NCBI GenBank assembly: GCA_964471155.1
Contig: CAYYFX010000006.1
Span: 1 to 64,000 of the forward strand
Length of the DNA stretch: 64,000 nt
Source: CAYYFX01 sp964471155
GTDB taxonomy: Bacteria > ARS69
Reading direction: 5' to 3'
Shown: positions 8,658-16,727 of the stretch, in pieces
How the letters are laid out: every line of letters starts with the position of its first letter
How positions within the stretch are numbered: the stretch's first letter is position 1
Notes under the pieces: generated by a model
The model's database searches: none
Told to the model about the DNA's origin: nothing
What the model saw: only the letters and a program-made list of their open reading frames with translations
Program-made: the position numbers and the translations under genes

Positions 8658-9147
8658 CGTGCAGGTCGCCGATCGCGGGAAGCGAGGATCCTCCGGGCTC
8701 GGCACGCGCCGCCCGAAGCGCCGCGTGGGCATCCGTATCGACATGACGCCCATGGTGGACGTGGCGTTCCTCCTGCTGATCTTCTTCATGGTCACCACGG
8801 TCTTCCGCCGCCCGCTCGCGATGGAAGTGAACATGCCGGATCCGGACGCGAAGGTGGAGGTGCCGGAGTCCAAGGTGATGACCGTGTACGTGGACGCGGA
8901 CGACACCATGCGCGCCCGGCTCGGCACCGGGGACCTCGTGGAGATGGACTGGAACGGGCTGTTCCGCGCCTTCGCCGAGAACACCATGACGCACCCCGAT
9001 CTCATCGTGCTCGTGAAGGTGCACCGCGACGCGCGCTACGAGATGATGGTGAACATGATGGACGCGCTGGAGGAGGCGAAGATGGAGCGCTTCAGCGTCG
9101 TCGAGATGCAGGAGAAGGACCTGGAGCTCCTGCGGGGGAACGGCTGA
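8650..9147 (+). CDS. exbD: ExbD/TolR-type biopolymer transport protein (second copy)
   Basis: 165 residues. Its membrane segment, RIDMTPMVDVAFLLLIFFM, is almost the same as in the first copy, including the proton-carrying Asp. The periplasmic domain differs (EVNMPDPDAKVEVPESKVMT..., VKVHRDARYEMMVNMMDALEEA), so the pair is an old duplication and not a recent one. It overlaps exbD1 by eight bases and tonB by one (TGATG). It probably forms a heterodimer with the first copy inside the ExbB pentamer. Confidence 0.93.
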   Translation: MADVQVADRGKRGSSGLGTRRPKRRVGIRIDMTPMVDVAFLLLIFFMVTTVFRRPLAMEVNMPDPDAKVEVPESKVMTVYVDADDTMRARLGTGDLVEMDWNGLFRAFAENTMTHPDLIVLVKVHRDARYEMMVNMMDALEEAKMERFSVVEMQEKDLELLRGNG

Positions 9148-9905
9148 TGGCCCGCGACACCATGCACATCCCGTGGGCGTTCTCCCTCGCGCAGGCGCCG
9201 GCCCTGCCGCTCACCGGCGAGGACCATCCGCTGCGGCGCGAGCTGGCGCGATGGCTGGTGTGGGCGTGCGGCGTCACGCTGGCGCTCGCGCTGGCGGCGT
9301 TCGCCACATGGTACTTCTGGAGCCGCGCGAAGCCGGAGGCGCCGGTGGAGCGGCGCGTGCAGATCGTCCGCTACACGGACCTCGGCGTGCCGCCGTCCAT
9401 CGCGCGGCCCGCCGTGCCTCAGATGGCCATCGCGCAGGCGGTGGCGCCGCCCGCCATCGGCATCCCGGAGCCCGTGAAGGACGAGATCGCGCCGCAGCAG
9501 ACCATCGCCACGCAGGAGGAGATCCAGGAGGCGCTGGCGCCCATCACCGCCACGGACCTCGGACTGAGCGGCGGGGACTCCCTGGTCGTGGACATCGACG
9601 TGGACACGAGCCCCTCCCCGGACGAGTTCGTGGCCGTGGACGAGCAGCCCGTGCGCCTGCGCATCGACCCGCCCGTCTACCCGGACGTGGCCCGCTCCGC
9701 CGGCATCGAGGGCACCGTGCTGGTGCGCGTGCTCGTGGACAAGGAGGGCAAGGTGAAGGACGTGATCGTCATCGAGCCCATCCCGCTGCTGGAGGAGGCC
9801 GCGGTGAAGTGCGCGCGGACGGCGGTGTTCCGCCCGGCCATCTCGCAGGGGCGGCCCGTGGAGGTGTGGGTCGTGATGCCGGTGACGTTCAAGCTGTTCG
9901 ACTAG
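9147..9905 (+). CDS. tonB: TonB-type energy transducer
   Basis: 252 residues. A cytoplasmic N-terminus of about 37 residues is longer than in E. coli TonB and is followed by one membrane anchor (LVWACGVTLALALAAFATWYF). A proline-rich periplasmic linker comes next, then a C-terminal TonB domain starting near PPVYPDVARSAGIEGTVLVR and ending MPVTFKLFD. It transmits proton-motive energy from ExbBD to outer-membrane receptors. No TonB-dependent receptor is in the window, so partners are elsewhere. Confidence 0.9.
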   Translation: MARDTMHIPWAFSLAQAPALPLTGEDHPLRRELARWLVWACGVTLALALAAFATWYFWSRAKPEAPVERRVQIVRYTDLGVPPSIARPAVPQMAIAQAVAPPAIGIPEPVKDEIAPQQTIATQEEIQEALAPITATDLGLSGGDSLVVDIDVDTSPSPDEFVAVDEQPVRLRIDPPVYPDVARSAGIEGTVLVRVLVDKEGKVKDVIVIEPIPLLEEAAVKCARTAVFRPAISQGRPVEVWVVMPVTFKLFD

Positions 9906-9933
9906 GAGCGGGCCCTCAACGCCCGTCCCGCTC
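9906..9933 (+). terminator. weak hairpin after tonB
   Basis: GAGCGGG (9906-9912) pairs with CCCGCTC (9927-9933) around a 14-base loop directly after the tonB stop. It lies between convergent genes. There is no U-tract, so it is only a candidate terminator. Confidence 0.35.
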
Positions 9934-9988
9934 GCCTTCCGGCGGTTCTCCCGCTCGAGGCACGACCAGGACGTCGTGGAGCGAGCGC

Positions 9989-10618
9989 TCACTCATGGTC
10001 CCGGAAATGCCCCTTGATCACGCCCCAGGTCGACTCCTCCGTCGACACGACGCCGTTCGTCTCGACGCGGAAGTTGTCGAAGAAGACGTCGAACACGGGG
10101 CTGATGTGGTCCTCGACGATCAGGAGGATCCGATCGTCCGACGGCGTGAAGAACGCGTACGGGTCGAACGTGACGGTGTAGGTGTGCCACACCCCGTCGT
10201 CGACCAGGATGGGGTCGGCGCCGCTGATCGGGTCCGTGCCCACCAACCACCGCCCCACGATGGGCACCGCGGTCTCGTCCGCGTAGCCGACGAACCCCCC
10301 ATGGCTGCCGGGGATGGTCCCGGCCACCGGCAAGCCCAGGTAGTCGAAGGAGAGCGTGATCATCTCTCCTGCCGAGACCGGGAACTCGACGCTGAAGATG
10401 TCCCCGAAGCCGGTCGTCTGGGCGAACGTCACGACGCCGTTCGACGGGTCCAGCGGGTCGGCGACGATGACGCCGGAGTGGGCGCCGTTGCTCTTCCCGG
10501 TCCACTGCGCCAGGGTACCCTGGAAGTCCTCGCTGAAGAGAACCACCTGGGAGACGGTCGACTGGGGGACTCCCATGATTGCCGCCAGCGCGATTGCGGG
10601 AAGCCAAGCCTTGTGCAT
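9989..10618 (-). CDS. secreted beta-sandwich-like protein with TWGxIKxxFR tail
   Basis: 209 residues. The ATG at 10618 has a strong AAGGAGG six bases upstream. The signal peptide runs to about residue 24. The mature part (VVLFSEDFQGTLAQW, FSVEFPVSAGEMITLSFDYLG, HTYTVTFDP, FDNFRVETNG) looks like a carbohydrate-binding-module or PEP-CTERM-style jelly roll. The C-terminus STWGVIKGHFRDHE matches the tail of the beta-helix protein at 43216-44706 (ATWGSIKARFR), suggesting a shared export or anchoring signal. No enzymatic residues were recognised. Monocistronic, divergent from the peptidase gene. Confidence 0.75.
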   Translation of the reverse strand: MHKAWLPAIALAAIMGVPQSTVSQVVLFSEDFQGTLAQWTGKSNGAHSGVIVADPLDPSNGVVTFAQTTGFGDIFSVEFPVSAGEMITLSFDYLGLPVAGTIPGSHGGFVGYADETAVPIVGRWLVGTDPISGADPILVDDGVWHTYTVTFDPYAFFTPSDDRILLIVEDHISPVFDVFFDNFRVETNGVVSTEESTWGVIKGHFRDHE

Positions 10619-10705
10619 GATGCCTCCTTCGAGCGCCCTGCGCCCCGCACTCCGGCGCCCCGGAAATGGGGCCATCCGGCGCGTCGCCGATGCAACCCCG
10701 CCCCG

Positions 10706-10734
10706 TTGCCGCGCCCCTCCCGCAGGTCTACACT
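10706..10734 (+). promoter_or_regulatory. promoter of the peptidase gene, leaderless geometry
   Basis: TTGCCG (10706-10711), 17 bases, TACACT (10729-10734). The A of the ATG at 10741 lies seven bases after the -10, where transcription would start. No Shine-Dalgarno sequence precedes this start. Confidence 0.55.
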
Positions 10735-10740
10735 CCCGCC

Positions 10741-12162
10741 ATGATCCCAATGACGCACTACGCCTCCCGGCGCCGCGAGCTGCTGGGCCTGCTCCGCACC
10801 CCCGCGCTGCTCTGCGGCGGCGGGGAGATCGCGCGCAACGGCCCCTTCAACACGTACCCCGACCGCTTCGACAGCAACTTCCTCCTGCTCTTCCCGCCGC
10901 TGGAGCCGGACGCGTGCGCGTTCCTGGATCCGGATGACGGCCGCGTCACGCTGTTCCTGCACGAGCGCACCGAGGTGGACGCGCTGTGGATGGGCCCGCG
11001 CCCGTCCTTCGCGGAGCTGCGCGAACGGCTCGGCGTGGACGACATCCGCCCGGTGGAGAAGCTCGAGGCGGAAGTCGAAGCCCTGCGCCGGGGCCGCGAG
11101 CTACACTCGGTGGCCGTGTCGGACGCGCGCACCACGGAGTGCATCCGCCGCATCACGGGCCTCGCGCTGGACTTCCACGATCCGGAGAGGATCGCCTCCC
11201 CGCCGCTCCGCGACGCGCTCGCGAAGCTGCGCCTGCACAAGGCGCCGCCCGAGATCGCGGAGATGCGCCGCGCCGCCGGCATCACGCGGGAGGCGTTTGC
11301 CGCCACGCTGGCCGCCACGCGGCCCGGCGTCACCGAGCGCGAGCTCGCGGCCATCCTGGAGTCCGTGTACGCGCGCCACGGCGCCACCTGGTGCTACCCC
11401 ACCATCCTCTCCGTGCGCGGCGAGGTCCTGCACAACCAACACCACGACGGCACGCTCGCGGACGGCGACCTCCTCCTCGTGGACGCCGGCGCGGAGGTGG
11501 ACACGGGCTGGGGCTCGGACGTCACGCGCGCCTGGCCGGCGAACGGCCGCTTCGACCCCGAGCAGCGCGCCGTCTACGCCGCCGTGCTCGCCGCGCAGAA
11601 GGCCGCCATCGCCGTCGCCCGCAAGGGCGTCCGCTGGCTCGAGGTGCACCTGGCCGCCACCCGCGTGGCCGCCGAGGGCCTGCGCGAACTGGGGCTCCTG
11701 AAGCAGCCGGTGGAGGCGTGCGTGGAGAGCGGCGCCGCCGCGGTCTTCTTCCCGCACGGCGTGGGTCACCAGCTCGGCCTGGACGTGCACGACCTCCGCA
11801 CGTTCGGCGACGCCGTCCTCTACGCGCCCGGCCGCACGCGCAGCACGCAGCCCGGCCTGTCCTTCCTGCGCATGGACCTGGACCTCGCGCCCGGGATGGT
11901 GGTCACGGTGGAGCCCGGCATCTACTTCGTACCGGCCATGCTGCGCGCGCCCGATCGCCGCGCGAAGTTCGCGGACTTCGTGGACTTCGACCGCGCGGAG
12001 CGCTTCCTCGCGCGCAACGGCGGCCGCGGCTTCGGCGGCATCCGCATCGAGGACAACGTGCTCGTCACGGACGGCGACCCCGAGATCCTCACGCCGGGCA
12101 TCCCGAAGGAGATCGACGACGTGGAGGCGGCCATCGCCGCCGGCGTGCTCGCCGCGCGATGA
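10741..12162 (+). CDS. Xaa-Pro aminopeptidase / prolidase-type M24 metallopeptidase
   Basis: 473 residues. An N-terminal creatinase-like domain (to about 165) precedes the pita-bread catalytic domain. All five metal ligands are visible: two Asp in LLVDAGAEVDTGWGSDVTRAW, His in HGVGHQLGLDVHD, Glu in VTVEPGIYF and Glu in GGIRIEDNVLV. It removes the N-terminal residue from X-Pro peptides, or splits X-Pro dipeptides, in the cytoplasm. The ATG at 10741 is chosen because the promoter places transcription there; 10750 is an in-frame alternative. Its stop overlaps the next start (ATGA), so it is co-expressed with the aldo/keto reductase. Confidence 0.92.
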   Translation: MIPMTHYASRRRELLGLLRTPALLCGGGEIARNGPFNTYPDRFDSNFLLLFPPLEPDACAFLDPDDGRVTLFLHERTEVDALWMGPRPSFAELRERLGVDDIRPVEKLEAEVEALRRGRELHSVAVSDARTTECIRRITGLALDFHDPERIASPPLRDALAKLRLHKAPPEIAEMRRAAGITREAFAATLAATRPGVTERELAAILESVYARHGATWCYPTILSVRGEVLHNQHHDGTLADGDLLLVDAGAEVDTGWGSDVTRAWPANGRFDPEQRAVYAAVLAAQKAAIAVARKGVRWLEVHLAATRVAAEGLRELGLLKQPVEACVESGAAAVFFPHGVGHQLGLDVHDLRTFGDAVLYAPGRTRSTQPGLSFLRMDLDLAPGMVVTVEPGIYFVPAMLRAPDRRAKFADFVDFDRAERFLARNGGRGFGGIRIEDNVLVTDGDPEILTPGIPKEIDDVEAAIAAGVLAAR

Positions 12163-13010
12163 CCGTCCCGCACCGCCCCTTCGGCGCCACCGGCCGCGAC
12201 GTCCCCGTGGTGGGGCTCGGCACGTGGAAAATGGAGCGCGACGACCGCGCGCGCGCCGTCGCCGCGGTGCATGCCGCCCTCGACGCGGGCATGACCCACG
12301 TGGACACCGCCGAGCTGTACGGCGACGGCAAGGTGGAGTCGCTCCTGGGCGAAGCGCTCGCGGGCCGGCGCGACGAGGTCTTCCTCGTGAGCAAGGTCCG
12401 TCCGGACCGCGCATCGCGGCAGGGCACGCTCCGTTCGTGCGAGGCGTCGCTCGCGCGGCTGCGGACGGACCGGCTGGACTGCTACCTCCTGCACTGGCAG
12501 GGCCCGCACCCGCTGGAGGACACGATCGCGGCGTTCGAGGAGCTGCGCGCCGCGGGCAGGATCCTGTCCTACGGCGTCAGCAACTTCGACGAGGTCGGCC
12601 TCGCGGAGGCCGTCCGCATCGCCGGCCCCGGCCGGATCGCCTGCAACCAGGTCCTCTACCACCTCGGCGAGCGCTCCATCGAGCACGCCGTGCTCCCGGC
12701 GTGCGAGGCGGCCGGCGTGGCGGTGGTGGGCTACACGCCCTTCGACGCCGGAGGCGTCCCGGCCCCCGGCTCCGCGCAGGACCGCGTCCTGCGGGAGGTC
12801 GCCGCCCGGCACGGCGCCACGCCCCGGCAGGTCATCCTGGCCTTCCTCGTGCGCCACCCCTCGGTGTTCGCGATTCCGAAGACCGCGGACCCGGACCACG
12901 TGCGCGAGAACGGCGCCGCGGCCGCCCTGGGCCTCACGGCCGCCGACCGCGAGGCGCTCGACCGGTCCTTCCCGCGCGGGCCCCGCCGCTCCGGGGTGGC
13001 GACGCTGTAA
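12159..13010 (+). CDS. aldo/keto reductase
   Basis: 283 residues, an NADPH-dependent TIM-barrel reductase. The catalytic tetrad is visible: Asp and Tyr in HVDTAELYGDG, Lys in VFLVSKVRP and His in DCYLLHWQGP. The cofactor phosphate site resembles FAIPKTADPDHVRENGAA. The start overlaps the peptidase stop by four bases. Substrate cannot be assigned; small aldehydes or keto sugars are typical. Confidence 0.93.
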   Translation: MTVPHRPFGATGRDVPVVGLGTWKMERDDRARAVAAVHAALDAGMTHVDTAELYGDGKVESLLGEALAGRRDEVFLVSKVRPDRASRQGTLRSCEASLARLRTDRLDCYLLHWQGPHPLEDTIAAFEELRAAGRILSYGVSNFDEVGLAEAVRIAGPGRIACNQVLYHLGERSIEHAVLPACEAAGVAVVGYTPFDAGGVPAPGSAQDRVLREVAARHGATPRQVILAFLVRHPSVFAIPKTADPDHVRENGAAAALGLTAADREALDRSFPRGPRRSGVATL

Positions 13011-13105
13011 CCCCCGGTCGAATCGCGGGTTGTCGCCGCTCCGCTCAACTCCGAAGCCGGTCCCGCCGAAAAGGGGATCAGGACCCGTCCGGAGGAACCG
13101 CTCCC

Positions 13106-14695
13106 GTGAGCGTGACTGCCGTCCGCACCACCAACTCCCTCGTGCTCCTCGGCGACAAGCTCGCGCCGAAACCGCACCTGATGGGTCTCGTGGAGGTCAT
13201 CCGCAGGGAGAACGAGCCGCTCCCCCCGGACAAGCAGATCCAGTACATCGTGTGCCAGGACTACTCCAGCCTCGCCCTGGCGCTGCGCAGGCATCGCGAG
13301 CTCATCCGTCTCATCGTCGTGGGGCCCGGTCTCGCCGGGAAGCAGGACATGCTCGTGCGCCTCCTGGGCGGCAGCATCCGCACGGTCCTGATCCTGGATC
13401 CGCGGAGGCCGCTCGCGGAGACCGAGGAGGACACGCGCCGCCTCCTGAAGAACCTGCGGGACCTCGGCTGCCTCGTGATCGCCACCGAGGAGGCCACGCC
13501 GGACTTCTACCGGCCGCTCGTGAAGGAGCACATCGTCTCGAACATCTCGGTGGAGCTGGATCTCGGCACGATGACCCCCGAGCAGCGCGCGCAGCATCTG
13601 GACCGCCGCCTGGACTCCGTGACGATGTTCCCGTCGCTGCCGGAGACCCAGCACCGCGTCTCGGCGCTGAAGGACACGGATCCCCCGAAGAAGTGGGCGC
13701 AGGCGATCGACCCGGACACGCCGATGCGCACGGTGATCCTCTCGCTGCTGAACAGCGCGCACTACAGCTTCCGCGCGCGCGTGACCACGATCGAGCAGGC
13801 GGTTGCGCTGGTGAGCGCGCACACCATCCGCGACATCGTGCTCGCGTGCACCATCCAGCGCCTGTTCAAGAAGGTGGACGCCGCGCGCATCGACCAGTTC
13901 TGGCGCCACTCGGTCGCCACCGGCTTCTTCGCGAAGCTCCTGTCCGTGGTGGCCGATCCGGCGTCACAGACCCCGCAGGACCGTACCGAGCTGGAGCGCT
14001 TCGGCCTGGAGGAGCCGCAGCTCGAGGCCCTGCGCAGGGTGCACCTCTGGGACAAGCTGGAGCCGAAGCCCTCCGACGACGCCTTCACCGCCGGCCTCCT
14101 GCACGACATCGGCAAGGTGACGATGGCGCTGTGCTTCGAGGACGCGCTGCTGATGATGGACCCGCTCGTGGAGCAGGGCGTGACCGAGGCGGACGCGAAG
14201 GGGATGCTCTGGGCCGAGTCCACCGTCCAGCTGGAGCACTCCATCATGGGCGACATGGACCACCAGGCGATCGGCGGCCGCATCGCGCGCAAGTGGGGAC
14301 TGGATCCGTCCATCCAGGAGGTCATCATGCGCCACCACGATGTGCGCCGCACCTCGGCGGCGCTCACCAAGCTGGTGGCCCTGGCCGATCTGGCGGCGAA
14401 CACGGTGCACGCGTACCCGTACTCCGACGCACAGCACCCCTTCCACCGGATGTTCACGAAGGTCCGCGAGGCCGTCCGCCAGCAACCCGACCGCCCGGAG
14501 GCCGAGGTCATGGCCGAGGTCTTCCCGGCCCTGGTGGAGAGCGACCTGGAGGACGTCCTGGGCCGCCTGAAGGTCCCCGAGACCCTCTGGAGGCTGGTCC
14601 CGGCCGCGGATTTCTTCCGGATGTGCTACCTCGTCGCGCCCTCGATCCGGCGCATGACGGCCAGCTTCCTCGCCATGACGGCCGCCAAGGCCTGA
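13106..14695 (+). CDS. HDOD-domain signalling protein with intact HD motif
   Basis: 529 residues. The GTG start at 13106 follows GGAGGA at nine bases. Residues 1-165 look like a receiver- or Rossmann-type domain (VCQDYSSLALALRRHRELIRLIVVG, LVIATEEATPDFYRPLV). Then comes an HDOD region (LLNSAHYSFRARVTTIEQAVALVSAHTIRDIV) and LLHDIGKV with His333-Asp334, followed by MRHHDVRR. HDOD proteins usually regulate motility, biofilm or stress responses; many have lost the HD pair, which is kept here, so phosphohydrolase activity is possible. Stands alone between the reductase and the aromatic operon. Confidence 0.82.
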   Translation: MSVTAVRTTNSLVLLGDKLAPKPHLMGLVEVIRRENEPLPPDKQIQYIVCQDYSSLALALRRHRELIRLIVVGPGLAGKQDMLVRLLGGSIRTVLILDPRRPLAETEEDTRRLLKNLRDLGCLVIATEEATPDFYRPLVKEHIVSNISVELDLGTMTPEQRAQHLDRRLDSVTMFPSLPETQHRVSALKDTDPPKKWAQAIDPDTPMRTVILSLLNSAHYSFRARVTTIEQAVALVSAHTIRDIVLACTIQRLFKKVDAARIDQFWRHSVATGFFAKLLSVVADPASQTPQDRTELERFGLEEPQLEALRRVHLWDKLEPKPSDDAFTAGLLHDIGKVTMALCFEDALLMMDPLVEQGVTEADAKGMLWAESTVQLEHSIMGDMDHQAIGGRIARKWGLDPSIQEVIMRHHDVRRTSAALTKLVALADLAANTVHAYPYSDAQHPFHRMFTKVREAVRQQPDRPEAEVMAEVFPALVESDLEDVLGRLKVPETLWRLVPAADFFRMCYLVAPSIRRMTASFLAMTAAKA

Positions 14696-14772
14696 TCGGA
14701 CTGGTCCGCACCCCCGCCAGGGGGTAGCATCCTCCCCGCACCGTCCGACACGTCCGATCCCCGGAGCGAACC

Positions 14773-15912
14773 TTGACCGACAGCAAGCTCGCCGCCCTCC
14801 GGCGCGAGATCGACCGCTTGAACCAGGAGATCCTCGCCCTCATCCAGGAGCGCGCGGAGATCGTGCTGGAGATCGCCGAGCAGAAGCGCTCGCACGGGAT
14901 CGACGGGTACGACCCCCGCCGCGAGGACGAGATGCTGGAGCAGCTCACCGCGGGCCGCCCCGGCGCCTTCGGCCCGGCCGAAATCCGCGAGATCTTCACC
15001 GCCATCTTCCGGACGTCCCTGGACATCCAGGACCGCGAGCGCCGCGCGGCGCTGCGCGTCCGCCGCCGGGACCTCGTGCCGGACGGCGGCATCCTCGTGC
15101 GCAACGTGGCGGTGGGCGCCGGCGCGCCGGTGCTCTTCGCGGGGCCGTGCTCGGTGGAGACGCCCGAGCAGATGGACGCGGTGGCGGCGTGCCTCGCGTC
15201 GCTGCCCGGACCGAAGATCCTGCGCGCCGGCGCCTTCAAGCCGCGCACGAACCCGTACTCGTTCCAGGGCTTGCGCGAGGAAGGGCTGCGCATCCTGCGC
15301 GAGACGGCGGACCGGTACGGCCTGGCCACGGTCACCGAGGTGCTGGACGTGTCCACGCTGGACGTGGTGGCCGAGCACACGGACATGCTGCAGATCGGCG
15401 CCCGCAACATGTACAACACGGAGCTGCTGAAGGCCGTGGGCCGGCTGCGCAAGCCGGTGCTGCTCAAGCGCGGCTTCATGGCCACGCTGGACGAGCTGCT
15501 GCTGTCCGCGGAGTACATCCTTTCCGCCGGGAACGAGGCGGTGGTGCTGTGCGAGCGCGGCATCCGCACGTTCGAGCCGTGGACGCGCAACACGCTGGAC
15601 ATCGCCGCGATCCCGCTGCTGCGCCGGGAGACGTCCCTGCCCGTGATCGTGGACGTGAGCCACGCGCTCGGCCGGAAGGACATCCTGGAGCCGTGCGGAA
15701 AGGCGGCGCTGGCCGCCGGGGCGGACGGACTGATGGTGGAGTTCCACCCCGCGCCGGACCAGGCGCTGTCGGACGGCTTCCAGCAGCTTGATCTGCAGTC
15801 CTTCCGCGCCCTCGTGAGTGGCCTGGGACTGGGCCGCCCGGGACCGGGCGACACCGGCAACGGCGCCGACATCCACGCCGGCGTCCCCGCCGCCCGGAGG
15901 AACCCTGCATGA
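14773..15912 (+). CDS. aroA: bifunctional chorismate mutase / DAHP synthase
   Basis: 379 residues. TTG start with GGAGCGA close upstream. Residues 1-90 are an AroQ-type chorismate mutase (LRREIDRLNQEILALIQERAEIV). Residues about 110-350 are a type I-beta DAHP synthase: FAGPCSVETPEQ, LRAGAFKPRTNPYSFQG, LLKRGF, VIVDVSHALGRKD, GLMVEFHP. It condenses PEP and erythrose-4-phosphate and also turns chorismate to prephenate; in such fusions the mutase domain also provides feedback sensing. Its stop overlaps the cmoA start (ATGA). The symbol aroA follows Bacillus usage; aroF/aroG are alternatives. Confidence 0.92.
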   Translation: MTDSKLAALRREIDRLNQEILALIQERAEIVLEIAEQKRSHGIDGYDPRREDEMLEQLTAGRPGAFGPAEIREIFTAIFRTSLDIQDRERRAALRVRRRDLVPDGGILVRNVAVGAGAPVLFAGPCSVETPEQMDAVAACLASLPGPKILRAGAFKPRTNPYSFQGLREEGLRILRETADRYGLATVTEVLDVSTLDVVAEHTDMLQIGARNMYNTELLKAVGRLRKPVLLKRGFMATLDELLLSAEYILSAGNEAVVLCERGIRTFEPWTRNTLDIAAIPLLRRETSLPVIVDVSHALGRKDILEPCGKAALAAGADGLMVEFHPAPDQALSDGFQQLDLQSFRALVSGLGLGRPGPGDTGNGADIHAGVPAARRNPA

Positions 15913-16727
15913 GCTCCACGGAATCGAAGCGCCCCGCCGATCCGGCCGGTCCGGCCGATCCTGCCGGCCCCGCCGGTGCTTCGGACGCCCGGCCGCACGC
16001 CACGGACCGCCTGTTCGCCGAGGAGCGTCCCCGCGTGGACGACTTCAACTTCGGCGAGGCCACCGCCGCCGTCTTCGATGACATGCTGGACCGCTCCGTG
16101 CCGTTCTACACGGAGATCCAGCGCATGGTGGCGGAGCTGGCCGCGGACTACGCGCAGGACGGCAGCGCGGTGTGGGACCTGGGCTGCTCCACGTGCACCA
16201 CGTTCCTGGAGATCGACCGCGCCCTGCCGAAGGACGTGGAGGTCCGCTTCGTGGGGCTGGACTCGTCGCCGGAGATGCTCGAGCGCGCGAAGGCGAAGCT
16301 GACGGCGGCGAGGTTCGCGCGCCCGTTCGACCTGCGCTGCGCGGACCTGAACCTGGACATGAGGATCGAGAACGCGTCCGTGGTGCTGCTCGTGCTGACG
16401 CTGCAGTTCGTGCGGCCGCTGCACCGCGAGAGCCTGGTCCGGTCCATCTACGACGGTCTGCGCCCGGGCGGCTGCCTGCTGCTCGTGGAGAAGGTGCTGG
16501 GCGAGAACTCCACGTTCAATCGCCTGTTCATCAAGCACTACTACGAGTTCAAGCGCCGGAACGGCTACAGCGACCTGGAGATCGCGCAGAAGCGCGAGGC
16601 GCTGGAGAACGTGCTGGTACCCTACCGCCTGGAGGAGAACAAGCAGCTCCTCCGCAAGGTCGGCTTCCAGGAGATCGACGTCTTCTTGAAGTGGTACAAC
16701 TTCTGCGCCACGGTGGCGATGAAGTGA
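15909..16727 (+). CDS. cmoA: carboxy-S-adenosyl-L-methionine synthase CmoA
   Basis: 272 residues. GGAGG lies eight bases before the ATG. After a low-complexity Asp/Pro/Ala/Gly leader of about 30 residues, the SAM-dependent fold matches CmoA closely: DFNFGEATAAVFDDML, VWDLGCSTCTTFLEI, FVGLDSSPEMLERA, LQFVRPLHRESLV, FKRRNGYSDLEIAQKREALE and the ending WYNFCATVAMK. CmoA converts SAM and prephenate to carboxy-SAM and phenylpyruvate for wobble-uridine modification with CmoB. No cmoB is in the window. It is coupled to the enzyme that makes prephenate. The leader may be partly untranslated if a later start is used. Confidence 0.87.
   Translation: MSSTESKRPADPAGPADPAGPAGASDARPHATDRLFAEERPRVDDFNFGEATAAVFDDMLDRSVPFYTEIQRMVAELAADYAQDGSAVWDLGCSTCTTFLEIDRALPKDVEVRFVGLDSSPEMLERAKAKLTAARFARPFDLRCADLNLDMRIENASVVLLVLTLQFVRPLHRESLVRSIYDGLRPGGCLLLVEKVLGENSTFNRLFIKHYYEFKRRNGYSDLEIAQKREALENVLVPYRLEENKQLLRKVGFQEIDVFLKWYNFCATVAMK

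Noticed and set aside
4632..9905. A phosphate ABC uptake operon
   Set aside because: Only the PstS-like domain is present; no PstC, PstA, PstB or PhoU, and the protein is membrane-tethered.
7473..9905. A Tol-Pal system
   Set aside because: No TolA, TolB or Pal; the last gene is a clear TonB, so ExbB/ExbD is the better reading.
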